64,000 nucleotides of DNA from Streptomyces sp. Tu 3180 (GTDB lineage Bacteria; Actinomycetota; Actinomycetes; Streptomycetales; Streptomycetaceae). Every line of letters begins with the position of its first letter. Within the stretch, counting starts at the first letter, position 1. Location of the stretch: assembly GCF_009852415.1 (NCBI RefSeq), contig NZ_WOXS01000002.1, positions 4,318,001 through 4,382,000 on the forward strand, written 5' to 3'. Made by a program: the position numbers and the translations under genes. Of the stretch, positions 50,069 through 58,979 are shown piece by piece. The notes under the pieces are model-generated. The model saw only the letters and a list, made by a program, of their open reading frames with translations. It did no database searches and was not told where the DNA came from.

Positions 50069-50311
50069 ATGAAAGTACGGTGCGCCCGGTCAGGGTGCCC
50101 CACGGAGAAAGCGACGTCACCGGGCCGGTGGAGGGTCGTCGGACGACGGCTGTCCACCACGGGGGCGCGCTGCGGCCGGGCGACGTGTGACGCCGCGCGG
50201 TGGATCTCGCGACGCCGGCGCGTCGCGGCCGACCAGTTCCTCAGGGGTGCCTGCTACGGGGCGGGCACGGCCGTGGTGGGTCTGCTGGCGGTGTGGGCGC
50301 AGACCCGCTGA
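50069..50311 (+). CDS. Small protein with cysteine pairs and a C-terminal membrane helix
   Basis: 80 residues: MKVRCARSGCPTEKATS, a basic middle with RCGRATCDAARW, and GACYGAGTAVVGLLAVWAQTR, a hydrophobic end. The two C-x4-C pairs could bind zinc. It follows the decarboxylase gene by 124 bases on the same strand with AAGG and GGCAGG before the ATG. Third positions are largely G/C and it ends just before a very strong terminator, which together support a real gene. No family recognised. Confidence 0.6.
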   Translation: MKVRCARSGCPTEKATSPGRWRVVGRRLSTTGARCGRATCDAARWISRRRRVAADQFLRGACYGAGTAVVGLLAVWAQTR

Positions 50312-50316
50312 CGGCA

Positions 50317-50350
50317 GGGCGGCCCCGGACCGGCCGGTCCGGGGCCGCCC
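50317..50350 (+). terminator. 15-bp perfect terminator hairpin
   Basis: GGGCGGCCCCGGACC (50317-50331), loop GGCC, exact complement (50336-50350), six bases after the small membrane protein gene. Confidence 0.85.
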
Positions 50351-50760
50351 GCGTGCTTGCACGGCTATTGACCTGCGCAGATTCGCTGTGCTTCCCTCGG
50401 CCTGGGCGTGGGGGCACCGCCGCGTCACGGGGGGGCGACCCGGCGGAGAACACCCTCACGCGGGAGCGGGGGCGGAGCCGTCCCGGGGTGGCCCGCCGGG
50501 GTGCGGGCGGCCGACGGCACGGGAGCCGGCGGCGGCCGGGCCGTCACCGGTGTGGCGGGCGGGGGGTTCCAGGACGACGTCCCGCACCGGGGCCGGCGGC
50601 CGGCGTGCGGGGCGACGACGGACTTCCCGGAACCCGGACCGTGGTCCTTCCGTCTTGCTGTGACGGGCTGCCCCTCGTGAGGGGGGAAGCCGGTTCCGGC
50701 CGGAAGGTGACGAGCGAAACCCGCCCTGACATGACCAACATCTAGCAAAGCGGCCAAGAA
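50351..50760. other. Intergenic region upstream of the PAP2 gene
   Basis: About 410 bases. The first 50 (TTGCACGGCTATTGACCTGC) could hold a -35 TTGACC but no matching -10 is clear. The middle is GC-rich with no convincing gene on either strand. The last 50 bases are AT-richer (CTGACATGACCAACATCTAG) and probably contain the PAP2 promoter. Confidence 0.4.
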
Positions 50761-52170
50761 TTGAGACACATACCACCGCAGGACCTTTCGCGAACGAGCC
50801 GGAGAACGGCGTTCTCCGGGTGGCGCCGAGCACGGGCGGGACTCTGGGCCGCGGCGGCCGTCACGACCCTCGGGTTCCTCGTCGCGCTGGAGTTCGCCGC
50901 GCGGCACCACGGCGTCCCCGGTCCGATCACCAACCAGGTGCGGGAGGTGGTGTTCGCCCCCAAGTCGGGCGGACTGCTGTACGCCGCCATGGCGTTGATG
51001 ACGGTGGTCCTCACCTGGCGGCAACGGCTCGTCGCGGTGGGGGCGGCGGTCGGTGTCGACCTCGCCTTCCTGGTGGTCCGGTGGGCGGTCGGAGCCGGGA
51101 CGGACGGCGGCCACCCCTTCGGCAACGGCGCGTTGTGGGTGGTCCTGGCCTGCGCGGTCATCGCCGTCACCCGCCGCACCGGCCGGGAGCGCGTCCTGCT
51201 GCTGAAGGGCGTCGGGCTGGCCCTGCTGCTGGTGGCCGGCCGCAAGACCGGTGACACCTGGCTGTTCATCACCTCGAAGACCCGCCCGGTGGTGCTCGAC
51301 CAGTACGTGGCGACCGCCGACCACGCGCTGGGCAACCCGTCGTGGCTGGTGGGCCGGGTGGTCACGGCCACCGGTCCCGTCGGCTTCAACTTCCTCGACT
51401 TCGTCTACGGCCAGCTCGCGGTGGCCGCGGTCGTCGTCGCGCTGTACCAGCTGCGCCGTGTGGCGGTCGAGGGCCGCTTCCCGGGCCACCACCTGGTGCG
51501 CACCTTCCTGGTGATCGGCCTCCTCGGGCCGGCCTTCTACATGATCTACCCGGTGGTCGGCCCGATCTTCGCCTACGGCACCGGCACCGAGCACTGGGCG
51601 GCGGTCAGCCTGTGGGCGGAGGACATGCCGCCCAGCGAACCCTGGGCGGTGGCCGACCTGTGGCCGCACACGCCACCCCCCCTCGTTCCCCCGCACCCCA
51701 TGCCGTTCGACGGGATCACCCCGCGGAACTGCATGCCCAGCCTGCACACGGCGTGGGCCACCGCGATCTTCATCCACACCCGGAAGGGCCCGCGCGTCCT
51801 GCGGTTCGCGGGCACGTTCTGGCTGATCGCCACGCTCGCCGCGACGCTGGGGTTCGGCTACCACTACGGCGCCGACCTCCTGGCCGGCGTGGTGTTCACG
51901 CTCACGATCGAGGCGGCGCTGCGCGCGTCCGACCGCGGCTGGGACCGGTCGGGGGTCCGGCTGGTCGTTCACGGCGCGACGGTCTTCGCCGCGCTCCTGG
52001 TGTCCTACCGCTTCCTGCCGTCGGAGATGGCCGAGCGTCCGTGGCTGTACGGACCGCTGCTCGTGCTGGTGACGGCCTCGGTGGTCCTCGGCTACGTACG
52101 GACCACCGCGCTGTGGGAACCGGGGGCCGCACCGGTGCGCCGGCCGGAACCGCAACCCGAACTGACCTGA
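50761..52170 (+). CDS. Polytopic membrane PAP2-family phosphatase/phosphotransferase
   Basis: 469 residues with about ten or eleven transmembrane helices. The PAP2 catalytic motifs are near the C-terminus: RNCMPSLHTAWATA (second motif, with Ser-x-x-His) and GFGYHYGADLLAG (third motif, His and Asp). The sequence LHTAW with GYHYxxD is typical of the AUR1/inositol-phosphoceramide-synthase-like branch that moves head groups between lipids. The frame opens at a TTG (50761) with no good ribosome site; the true start may lie a few codons further on. Action is expected on lipid phosphates at the outer face of the membrane. Confidence 0.82.
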   Translation: MRHIPPQDLSRTSRRTAFSGWRRARAGLWAAAAVTTLGFLVALEFAARHHGVPGPITNQVREVVFAPKSGGLLYAAMALMTVVLTWRQRLVAVGAAVGVDLAFLVVRWAVGAGTDGGHPFGNGALWVVLACAVIAVTRRTGRERVLLLKGVGLALLLVAGRKTGDTWLFITSKTRPVVLDQYVATADHALGNPSWLVGRVVTATGPVGFNFLDFVYGQLAVAAVVVALYQLRRVAVEGRFPGHHLVRTFLVIGLLGPAFYMIYPVVGPIFAYGTGTEHWAAVSLWAEDMPPSEPWAVADLWPHTPPPLVPPHPMPFDGITPRNCMPSLHTAWATAIFIHTRKGPRVLRFAGTFWLIATLAATLGFGYHYGADLLAGVVFTLTIEAALRASDRGWDRSGVRLVVHGATVFAALLVSYRFLPSEMAERPWLYGPLLVLVTASVVLGYVRTTALWEPGAAPVRRPEPQPELT

Positions 52171-52420
52171 CCCCCGCCGCACCGGGCGGCCTGCCGCGCA
52201 CCGCCCGGGCGGGACCGGGGAGCCGCCCGGGTGCCCGGCGGTCCGGCCGTGGCCGTGGTGGCCGGCGTGCCCTCCGTCCCCTCCCCCTTCCCCCGGGAGG
52301 CACGGGGCCGTCCGGCCCTCACCACGGGCCCCTCCCTCCCGCCCGCCCGTCCCGCCCACGGCCCTCGAGCCGATCGTCACCGGCCGCCGCGCGGGCGGGA
52401 CCGGCGCCGGGATCCGGCCG

Positions 52421-52930
52421 TCACCGGCCTCCCGGTGACGGGGTGCCGGCCCGCCCCGGCCTCCGTAGCGGTACCGGAGCCCAGAGCCATCTCCGCGTGC
52501 GGGTGCGGCCCGCGACGTCCGCGCTGTGCGCGGCCGCCACCACCGTCATCACCGGCCAGGCCAGGAAGGTCGTCCCCAGCTGCGCGGGGGCCCCGCCCGT
52601 GGCTGCCGCGACGACCAGGAACTCGGCGGGGAAGACCAGCGCTCCGAGCAGCGCCCCCGCGAGGGCCGGCGCCCACGCGCGGGTGACGGCGCGCGACACC
52701 AGAGCCAGTCCCCCGACGAGGACCAGGCCCATCAGCACACCGGCCAGCAGGCTTCCCCCGAGGAGAAGCCCGCCGGACCGCACGTTGTGTGCGGCGAGCC
52801 GTGTGTCCCCTCCCCTGAGGAATTCCACCAGGGCCACGACCACGGCGAGAGCGGCCCACGGGACGCTCGGGGCGCAGGCCATCAGCAGACCGACCCGCAC
52901 GCCGCGCCCCAGCATGCCCCGCCTGTTCAC
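52421..52930 (-). CDS. Small four-helix membrane protein
   Basis: 169 residues. MNRRGMLGRGVRVGLLMACAPSVPWAALAVVVALVEFL, LLLGGSLLAGVLMGLVLVGGLAL, APALAGALLGALVFPAEFLVVAA and TFLAWPVMTVVAAAH give four hydrophobic segments with a basic C-terminus (TRTRRWLWAPVPLRRPG). Positive residues lie at both ends, suggesting both are inside. No family recognised. It converges with the PAP2 gene and is divergent from the DUF2182 gene. Confidence 0.6.
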   Translation of the reverse strand: MNRRGMLGRGVRVGLLMACAPSVPWAALAVVVALVEFLRGGDTRLAAHNVRSGGLLLGGSLLAGVLMGLVLVGGLALVSRAVTRAWAPALAGALLGALVFPAEFLVVAAATGGAPAQLGTTFLAWPVMTVVAAAHSADVAGRTRTRRWLWAPVPLRRPGRAGTPSPGGR

Positions 52931-53065
52931 ACGTCCCCCTCGGCCGTCCCGCCTGCTGCGCGGAGGAGACTACGCGAGCGGCCCGGGGCGCCGGCTCCCG
53001 GGCGGTACCGCTCGCACCGCGGGCGGGCGCGTGCTGTCCTGGAACCAGCACAGGAGCGCACGCCG

Positions 53066-53902
53066 ATGCGTCACAGCCGGACCTCCCCCCTCGCACCCGC
53101 CCGGTCCCCCGCGCCGACCGGAGCGGGCGGAGGCCTGCTGCCGGCCCGGGAGCTCGCCGCCGCCTGGTTCCTGATCGTCCTGATCGCGGTGCCCGCCTGG
53201 GTGCTGACGGTCGGGCAGGCCCGGGACATGGGGATCGGGCCCGGCGCGACGGGGAGGTCGCTGCCCCTGTTCCTGCTGATGTGGGTGACGATGACGGCGG
53301 CCATGATGCTGCCGTCCATGGCGCCGGTGGCCCTCACGTGGGTGCGCGGGATCGGCCGGCGGTCCTCCGGCTGGACGCGGACCGCGCGCACCGTCGAGTT
53401 CGTGGGCGGGTACCTGCTGGTGTGGACCGCCTTCGGCCTGCTCGCCCACGCGGCCCTGGCCCTCACCGGCGGCCTGGTGGACGACCGTCCCGCCGCCGGA
53501 CGCTGGATCGGCGCCGTGGCCTTCCTGCTCGCGGGCCTGTACCAGCTCGGCCCCCTCAAGAACGTCTGCCTGCGGCACTGCCGCGACCCTCTGGGCCACC
53601 TGGTGCGCTACGCCGGGTTCCGGCGGCCGGCCCGCGACCTCAGGGTGGGCGTCCACCACGGCGCCTACTGCGTCGGCTGCTGCGCGGGACTGATGGTCGT
53701 CCTGATCCCGCTCGGCGTGATGAACGTGGCGGCGATGGCCGGGCTGGCCGGGGTGGTCTTCGTGGAGAAGCTGTGGTCCCGCGGTCCGCTGCTCGCCCGG
53801 TGCGTGGGCGTCGCGTTCCTCGTGTTCGCCGTGCTCGCGCCGTTCCAGGACTGGCTGCTGCCGGGGCTGCGGGCGCCGATGCCGGCGATGGGCGGTGGGT
53901 GA
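53066..53902 (+). CDS. DUF2182 integral membrane protein
   Basis: 278 residues, ATG behind CAGGAG. LPLFLLMWVTMTAAMMLPSMAPVALTWVRGIGRR with its Met-rich helix, LAGLYQLGPLKNVCLRHCRDPLGHL and GVHHGAYCVGCCAGLMVVLIPLGVMNVAAMAGLAGVVFVEKL are the hallmarks of DUF2182, which has about seven helices. Conserved Met, Cys and His clusters make metal (copper) binding plausible. The partner DUF1326 protein is encoded on the opposite strand just downstream; the pair is recurrently linked in bacterial genomes, though its function is not established. Confidence 0.88.
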   Translation: MRHSRTSPLAPARSPAPTGAGGGLLPARELAAAWFLIVLIAVPAWVLTVGQARDMGIGPGATGRSLPLFLLMWVTMTAAMMLPSMAPVALTWVRGIGRRSSGWTRTARTVEFVGGYLLVWTAFGLLAHAALALTGGLVDDRPAAGRWIGAVAFLLAGLYQLGPLKNVCLRHCRDPLGHLVRYAGFRRPARDLRVGVHHGAYCVGCCAGLMVVLIPLGVMNVAAMAGLAGVVFVEKLWSRGPLLARCVGVAFLVFAVLAPFQDWLLPGLRAPMPAMGGG

Positions 53903-53940
53903 CCCGCCCGGCCCCGAGGACCGTGCGGTTCACCGGGCGG

Positions 53941-54000
53941 ACCCCGGCGGACCGGGGCCGCGCCCGGGCGAACCCCGGGGACCGGGGCCGTGCCCGGGCG
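53941..54000. repeat. Two tandem 30-bp imperfect repeats
   Basis: 53941-53970 and 53971-54000 share ACCGGGGCCG and GCCCGGGCG in register with a few substitutions. They lie in the 184-base gap between converging DUF2182 and DUF1326 genes and may act as terminators. Confidence 0.6.
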
Positions 54001-54086
54001 GTCCCGGGACACCCGCGGACCGGCCGACGGGCCCCGCGGGTCCGGACGGCAGGACCCGCGGAACGCCCTTGGGGCACGCGTCCCCG

Positions 54087-54743
54087 CTAGTCGGGACCGC
54101 TCCAGTCGAACGGGAAGTGCTTGCTCGACTTCCCCGAGCGCTCCCAGGAGAAGCCGAACGCGTCGGCGCGGTCGACGACGGCCCGTCCCCAGGTGGCGAC
54201 CTGGCCCGGTCCCACCTCGGCGCCCGGGGCGTTGTGGACCTGGACGCGTGCGCCGTCCGGCGTCGTCGGGCCGGTGAGCGCCTCGGCGGTGGCCGTGACC
54301 CGGCCGGGAACCTCGGCCCGCCAGGTGGCGAGGTCCTCGTCGATCTCGACGTGGACGGGGGCGAAGTCCGTGCCGCGCATCTCGGGGTGGAACATCTCCC
54401 CGAACCGCGCGGGCCACCCGCCCGCCGTACCGCCGAAGACGGCCCCGAGCGCTTCGCGCTGCCGCTCGTCGGCCCGTTCGTCGAGGAAGACCGCGGCGTA
54501 CGGGTCGGTGTGCGTGCCGGTCCAGGGGTTGCCGACGAAGGAGCCGAGCATCAGGACGTTGAGACCGTCGAGCCGCACGTCGCCGAAGCTGCCCTCCCGG
54601 ATGTGCCAGACCAGCACGCCCTCGCAGTCGCCGTAGGTCGGGGGCTGGGCGAACGTACAGGGGCACGGTATGGCGCACTTGCACACGTCGAACCAGTCAC
54701 CGACCAGGTGCCAGCGCGTACCGGTGGTGACGTGATCGGTCAT
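54087..54743 (-). CDS. DUF1326-domain protein
   Basis: 218 residues. WFDVCKCAIPCPCTFAQPPTYGDCEGVLVWHIREG gives the N-terminal cysteine cluster (C-x-C-x4-C-x-C and a further Cys), and FGEMFHPEMRGTDFAPVHVEIDEDLATWRAEVPG is the second conserved block of the DUF1326 family. The Cys-rich start suggests a metal or redox site. ATG at 54743 with GGGAGGGAAG upstream. The family almost always occurs with DUF2182, present here convergently rather than in an operon. Confidence 0.88.
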   Translation of the reverse strand: MTDHVTTGTRWHLVGDWFDVCKCAIPCPCTFAQPPTYGDCEGVLVWHIREGSFGDVRLDGLNVLMLGSFVGNPWTGTHTDPYAAVFLDERADERQREALGAVFGGTAGGWPARFGEMFHPEMRGTDFAPVHVEIDEDLATWRAEVPGRVTATAEALTGPTTPDGARVQVHNAPGAEVGPGQVATWGRAVVDRADAFGFSWERSGKSSKHFPFDWSGPD

Positions 54744-54950
54744 CTCGCTTCCCTCCCGCCGAGCCCGGGGGCTCACTCGGTGTGGCGAGACCGCGTGTCG
54801 TGAGCCCGCGCCCGGGGTGACGAGGCGGCCTCCCCTCCAGCTTGCACCCCACGCCCCGGCGGGGGAACCCGGGCAGCGGTCCGCGGGCGGGGTCCGTCCC
54901 GCGGCACCCCGGCGGACCGGGCCGGGAGCGGATGCCGGAGGCGGGACCCG

Positions 54951-56444
54951 TCAGGCGGCCAGCACCCGCCCCGCCCGCAGTTGCTGCAGCCCGGTCTCCC
55001 CGTCCGCTTCGGAGGGCCGGCGGGGCAGGGGCAGACGGAACCCGCGGAGCATCCGGGTCTCCGGCCGTACGGCGGCATCGCGACTGCGGCCGTGTTCCAG
55101 CAGACGGCCCAGGGCCTGTCCGATACGGCTCGCCGGCTCGTCGATGCAGACGCGTTCTTCCGCGTAGGCGTGGACGAGGGGGTGGAGCCGGAAGCGGTCC
55201 GGCGCGGTCCGCTCGAGCAGGTGTGCCGCCGTCAGGGCGGCGAGGTGGTGCTCGGCCGCGGCGGGCGGTTCGCCCAGGAGCGCGGCAGCAGCGGTGGCGT
55301 CGATCTCCTGCACCGGATGGAGGGCCAGCAGCCGCAGCAGCTGCCGCGCGTCCTTCGGCAGCCGTGCGTCGGAGGCGAACAGCGCGGTCCGTACGCCGTC
55401 CTCCAGGGCCAGGGTGACCAGGGGCTCGCGGTAGTAGTCGCCGAGCGTCCAGGCGGGGTGGTCCCGCATGTGGCGGCCGATGACGGACAGCGCCAGCGGG
55501 AGGTGGCCCAGCAGGTCCGCGATCTGCCGGACGGCCGGGAGGTCCGGGGCGACGCGGTCGGCGCCCGCCGTCACCCGCAGCAGTTCCACGGAGTCGTCCG
55601 GGTCGAGGAGCGGCACCGGTAAACGGGTGGCCTCGCCGAGGCCGTCCAGGGCCCGCCGACCGGTGATCACCGTGCGGCACCCCGGGGTCCCGGGCAGCAG
55701 CGGCCGCAGCTGTTCCGCGTCCGCCGCGTCGTCCAGGACGACCAGCGCGCCGGTCCCCGCCAGCAGCTGGCGGTAGAGGGCCGCGCGTGCGTCGAGGTCG
55801 TACGGGACGCGGTCGCCGGTCGTGCCGAGCAGGCGGAGGAAGGTCTCCAGCACGGCGGCCGGGTCGGCGGGCGGGCCCTGCGGGGCCGAGCCGCGCAGGT
55901 TCGCGAACAGGACGGGCACGTCGGTGCGTTCCCCGGCGAGCAGCCGGTGGGCGACGTGCAGGGCCAGTGACGTCTTGCCCGCGCCCGCCATGCCCTCCAG
56001 CGCCAGCGTCGCCGTCGCGGCGCGGCCGGAGGTCAGCAGGGCCCGCGCCCGGGCCACCGGGCCGGTCCTGCCGACGAACACGGAAGGGCCCGCGGGCAGC
56101 CGGTCGTAGGCGCTGACCCGCGCGGCGGCCTCGGCCTCGCCGAGCACGGCCCGGAGCGACTGCCGCCACACGGAGAGGACGGCCTCGTCGGCGCCGACGA
56201 GGGCCTGGACCACGGCCATGAGCAGGTCGGAGTTGGGGCGGCGGCGGCCCACCTGCAGACAGTTGCCCACCGTCGAGCGGGCCGGCCATTCGCCGCGCGG
56301 GCGTCCCGCCCGCTGCCATTCCCGGTGGATGCGCCGCGTGATCTCGGTGATCGACGGGTTGCCCGCCCACGCTTTCAGCAGTCTCAGTTCCGCGATGAAT
56401 TCGTCCATCGTGCGGGCTTTTCCCGGATCCAGTACCTGCGGCAC
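54951..56444 (-). CDS. NB-ARC transcriptional regulator containing a TTA codon
   Basis: 497 residues. The first 95 residues are a helical, XRE-like DNA-binding region (DEFIAELRLLKAWAGNPSITEITRRIHREWQ ... RSTVGNCLQVGRRRP). The NTPase has VFVGRTGPVARARALL, Walker A GMAGAGKTSLAL, Walker B ALVVLDDAAD and TVITGRRALDGL, then a winged-helix tail (RLHPLVHAYAEERV). It lacks BTAD and TPR domains. Codon 275 is TTA, so translation should need the bldA tRNA; no other annotated gene here has one. GTG at 56444 is chosen because GGGGGAGG lies 6 bases upstream, while the ATG at 56450 abuts it. Divergent from the FAD/transport genes. Confidence 0.85.
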   Translation of the reverse strand: MPQVLDPGKARTMDEFIAELRLLKAWAGNPSITEITRRIHREWQRAGRPRGEWPARSTVGNCLQVGRRRPNSDLLMAVVQALVGADEAVLSVWRQSLRAVLGEAEAAARVSAYDRLPAGPSVFVGRTGPVARARALLTSGRAATATLALEGMAGAGKTSLALHVAHRLLAGERTDVPVLFANLRGSAPQGPPADPAAVLETFLRLLGTTGDRVPYDLDARAALYRQLLAGTGALVVLDDAADAEQLRPLLPGTPGCRTVITGRRALDGLGEATRLPVPLLDPDDSVELLRVTAGADRVAPDLPAVRQIADLLGHLPLALSVIGRHMRDHPAWTLGDYYREPLVTLALEDGVRTALFASDARLPKDARQLLRLLALHPVQEIDATAAAALLGEPPAAAEHHLAALTAAHLLERTAPDRFRLHPLVHAYAEERVCIDEPASRIGQALGRLLEHGRSRDAAVRPETRMLRGFRLPLPRRPSEADGETGLQQLRAGRVLAA

Positions 56445-56480
56445 GAACATCCTCCCCCATGGGACACCTGGGCCACGACA

Positions 56481-56504
56481 AACTTGGAACGGTCGTTTCA
56501 AGTT
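56481..56504. promoter_or_regulatory. 24-bp near-perfect palindrome, candidate operator
   Basis: AACTTGGAAC (56481-56490), centre GGTC, GTTTCAAGTT (56495-56504); 9 of 10 arm positions pair. AT-rich and placed 36 bases upstream of the NB-ARC gene start and about 400 before the FAD gene. TTAGAT just beyond may be a -10. Confidence 0.6.
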
Positions 56505-56683
56505 AGATGACGTGGTGCTGTACCTGTCAACTGGTTTCCATCTGTCGAGCCTCGGACACGGAGCGCGTCCAGGATCATCCACGATCCGTCCGGAAGCCGT
56601 TGTTCCGTCCTGATGCTGAGGCCCGTTCCCGCTCACCGGCGCCCCCGGCCGCCCCGCCGGGCCCCGTTCCAGGAAAGGAGTCC

Positions 56684-56900
56684 GTGCACCGCCATGCCCG
56701 GAACCGGTGTGTCCCCTCCTCCGAGATCACCGTGCGGGTCCGCGCGCCCGCCGCCCTCCGGGGCCTGGTCCCCGAGCCCCTGCTCGAGGCCGAGCGGGGC
56801 TGCATCGTCCCCCACTCGATCCCTGACGCCGTGACGGTCCGCCTCACCGACGGGTGGCGCCGACTCTTCCCCCACCGAAGGCACCGAAGGAGACAAGACC
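56684..56900 (+). CDS. Coding-like frame upstream of the FAD gene without its own stop
   Basis: From a GTG at 56684 (AGGAAAGG 5 bases upstream) the frame reads SSEITVRVRAPAALRGLVPEP and ERGCIVPHSIPDAVTVRLTDGWRRLF, with nearly all third positions G/C. After about 56870 codon usage breaks down; the frame has no stop until 57448, deep inside the FAD gene. It may be a small gene with a lost stop or frameshift, or the decayed 5' part of another gene. The end given is arbitrary (start of the FAD gene). Confidence 0.3.
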
Positions 56901-58979
56901 GTGGAAACGCAGCACAGCACGATGCAGGACAGCACGATGCGGCACAGCACCACGCAGGACGGCAGCGGCCGGAACCGCGGCACGGCGGACACGGCGACGC
57001 ACGCGAGCGGGATGCGGCACGCCCCCGTGACCGGTGCGGCTCCCGGCACACGACGCGTCACGATCGTCGGCGCGGGCTTCTCCGGCACCCTCACCGCCAT
57101 CCGGCTGCTCCACTTCGCCGACACGCCCCTGGAGATATGCCTGATGGAGCGGGAGGAGGGCTACCGCTACGGCGGTATCGCCTTCGGCCGGGCGTCCACC
57201 AACTGGGAGCACATGCTCAACATCCAGGCCGGCCGCATCACCCTGCGCCGCGAGCGCCCGGAGGACTTCCTGGAATGGGCCAACGAGGAGGCGGACCGCT
57301 CCGAGTGGCCGCGGAGGTGGCAGTACCACACCTTCGGCGTGGCCTGCGTCGTGCCGCGGCGGATCTTCCGGCAGTACCTGGCCGAGCGGCTGCGCGGCGC
57401 GGCCGCCGACGCCTCCACCGGCGTGACGCTGCGCGAGCTGACCGGTGAGGTCATCGACGTACGCGGCCGGGACGGCGGCTACGTCGTCAGGTACGCCGAC
57501 GCCGGGCCGCAGGGCGACGTGCACGACCTGCCGTCGGACCAGGTGATCCTCGCGACCGGTCACCTCTCGCCGGTCCAGGCGCCCTTCTACCACCGCATCA
57601 AGGACTCCGACCGCTTCATCGCCGACCCCTACGCCCCCGGCGCCCAGGAGCGGTTCCGGGCGGTCGGCCCCGAGGAGACCGTCCTCGTCACGGGCTCCGC
57701 GCTGTCGGCCTTCGACACGGTGATCTCCCTCGTGCACGCCGGCCACCGGGGGCAGATCCTGATCTGCTCACGCGGCGGCCACCTGCACGGCACCTACCCG
57801 GCCGACCACGAGCACGACATCTGGCAGGCCCGCCGCCCGCCCTTCCTCGACGCCGAGCGGCTCACCCCCGAGGTGGTGGTGGAAGGGGTCAGGGCGGAGT
57901 ACGCGCACCTGCGGGACGAGCACGGTGTGGAGCCGGGCAGCGCGCTCGACGCCGTCTTCCCCGAGCGCGTCATGAAGGCGTGGGAGCCGTACGTCATCGA
58001 GCTGGTCTCCCGCATGGACGCGCGCGACGTGCGGATGCTGCTCGACAGGTACAAGAGCCTGATCGTCACCAGCCGCACCAGCACCGTGCGGGAGATCGGC
58101 GGTGTCGTGCGCGACCGGATGCGCGAGTTCAACGGCGCCCCGAAGACCGTCAGCGTGATGGCCGCCGGCATCCAGGACATGCGCCCCGTCGAGGACGGCA
58201 CGAGGATCCGGGTCGTCTTCGCCGACCGGCCGGACATCGTGGTCGACCGGGTCGTCAACTGCCTGGGCAACAACACCGATTACGAGCGCCCCGACCACCC
58301 CCTGTGGAACAGCCTGGTCAACGGGCACGGATACGCGCGGCCGCAGACCAGGACCCACCGGGGCATCGAGGTCGGTGCGCACGGACAGCTGATCGCCGCC
58401 GACGGCGGGGTGACACCGGGCCTGTTCGGCGTCGGCCCGATGCGCCAGGGCGACGAGACCACCCGCCGCGGCCGGCTGGGCGCGTTCGTGTTCAGCATCG
58501 GCACCCTGCGCAACCAGTGCTTCGACACGGCGACGGAGGTGCTGCGCCGCCTCAGGTCCGCGAGCGACGAGGAGCAGATGGACATCCCCGACGGCATCCA
58601 CCACTGCCTGATCCGCAGCAGCGACTGGATCGCCGCCGACCTCGCCACCGAGGAGGCACAGGCCACCCGCCTGCGGGAGCGTCTGCAGCGCTACGCCCGC
58701 GAGAGCGCCTACCCCAACGCCCTCAACTACCTGCGGGCCCAGGACCGCACCGAGCGCCGCAAGTACCGCGGCATCCTCGACGACGACCTGGCGGACTTCG
58801 GCGCCGCCCTGGCCCGCGAGTTCGACCTCACCGCACAGCAGGCCCGGCGGACCGTCTCCCTGCTGTCCACGCTGGTGGAGAAGCACGCCGTCCACAACCT
58901 GTGCGACATCACCAGGCTGGCGGGCTGGGACTCCAGCTACGGCGAGCAGGTCAGGCACGCCCCGAAGAAGGGCGAGTGA
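56901..58979 (+). CDS. FAD/NAD(P)-binding protein with extra C-terminal domain
   Basis: 692 residues, GTG with AAGGAG upstream. After a 50-residue Thr/His/Asp-rich N-terminus, VTIVGAGFSGTLTAIRLL is the FAD-binding Rossmann motif and GIAFGRASTNWEHMLNIQAGRITL is diagnostic of the FAD_NAD(P)-binding family PF13454. A second nucleotide site, VLVTGSALSAFDTVISL, and GLFGVGPMRQGDETTRRGRLG complete the flavoprotein. The last 130 residues (IHHCLIRSSDWIAADLATEE ... RKYRGILDDDLADFGAALAREFDLT) are helical and of unknown role. The stop overlaps the next start (TGATG), so it is coupled to the phosphatase-transporter gene. Confidence 0.82.
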   Translation: METQHSTMQDSTMRHSTTQDGSGRNRGTADTATHASGMRHAPVTGAAPGTRRVTIVGAGFSGTLTAIRLLHFADTPLEICLMEREEGYRYGGIAFGRASTNWEHMLNIQAGRITLRRERPEDFLEWANEEADRSEWPRRWQYHTFGVACVVPRRIFRQYLAERLRGAAADASTGVTLRELTGEVIDVRGRDGGYVVRYADAGPQGDVHDLPSDQVILATGHLSPVQAPFYHRIKDSDRFIADPYAPGAQERFRAVGPEETVLVTGSALSAFDTVISLVHAGHRGQILICSRGGHLHGTYPADHEHDIWQARRPPFLDAERLTPEVVVEGVRAEYAHLRDEHGVEPGSALDAVFPERVMKAWEPYVIELVSRMDARDVRMLLDRYKSLIVTSRTSTVREIGGVVRDRMREFNGAPKTVSVMAAGIQDMRPVEDGTRIRVVFADRPDIVVDRVVNCLGNNTDYERPDHPLWNSLVNGHGYARPQTRTHRGIEVGAHGQLIAADGGVTPGLFGVGPMRQGDETTRRGRLGAFVFSIGTLRNQCFDTATEVLRRLRSASDEEQMDIPDGIHHCLIRSSDWIAADLATEEAQATRLRERLQRYARESAYPNALNYLRAQDRTERRKYRGILDDDLADFGAALAREFDLTAQQARRTVSLLSTLVEKHAVHNLCDITRLAGWDSSYGEQVRHAPKKGE

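Noticed and set aside
50408..50680. A 90-codon plus-strand frame upstream of the PAP2 gene
   Set aside because: Third-position bias is weak, sequence is Gly/Ala/Arg-rich and no ribosome site precedes it.
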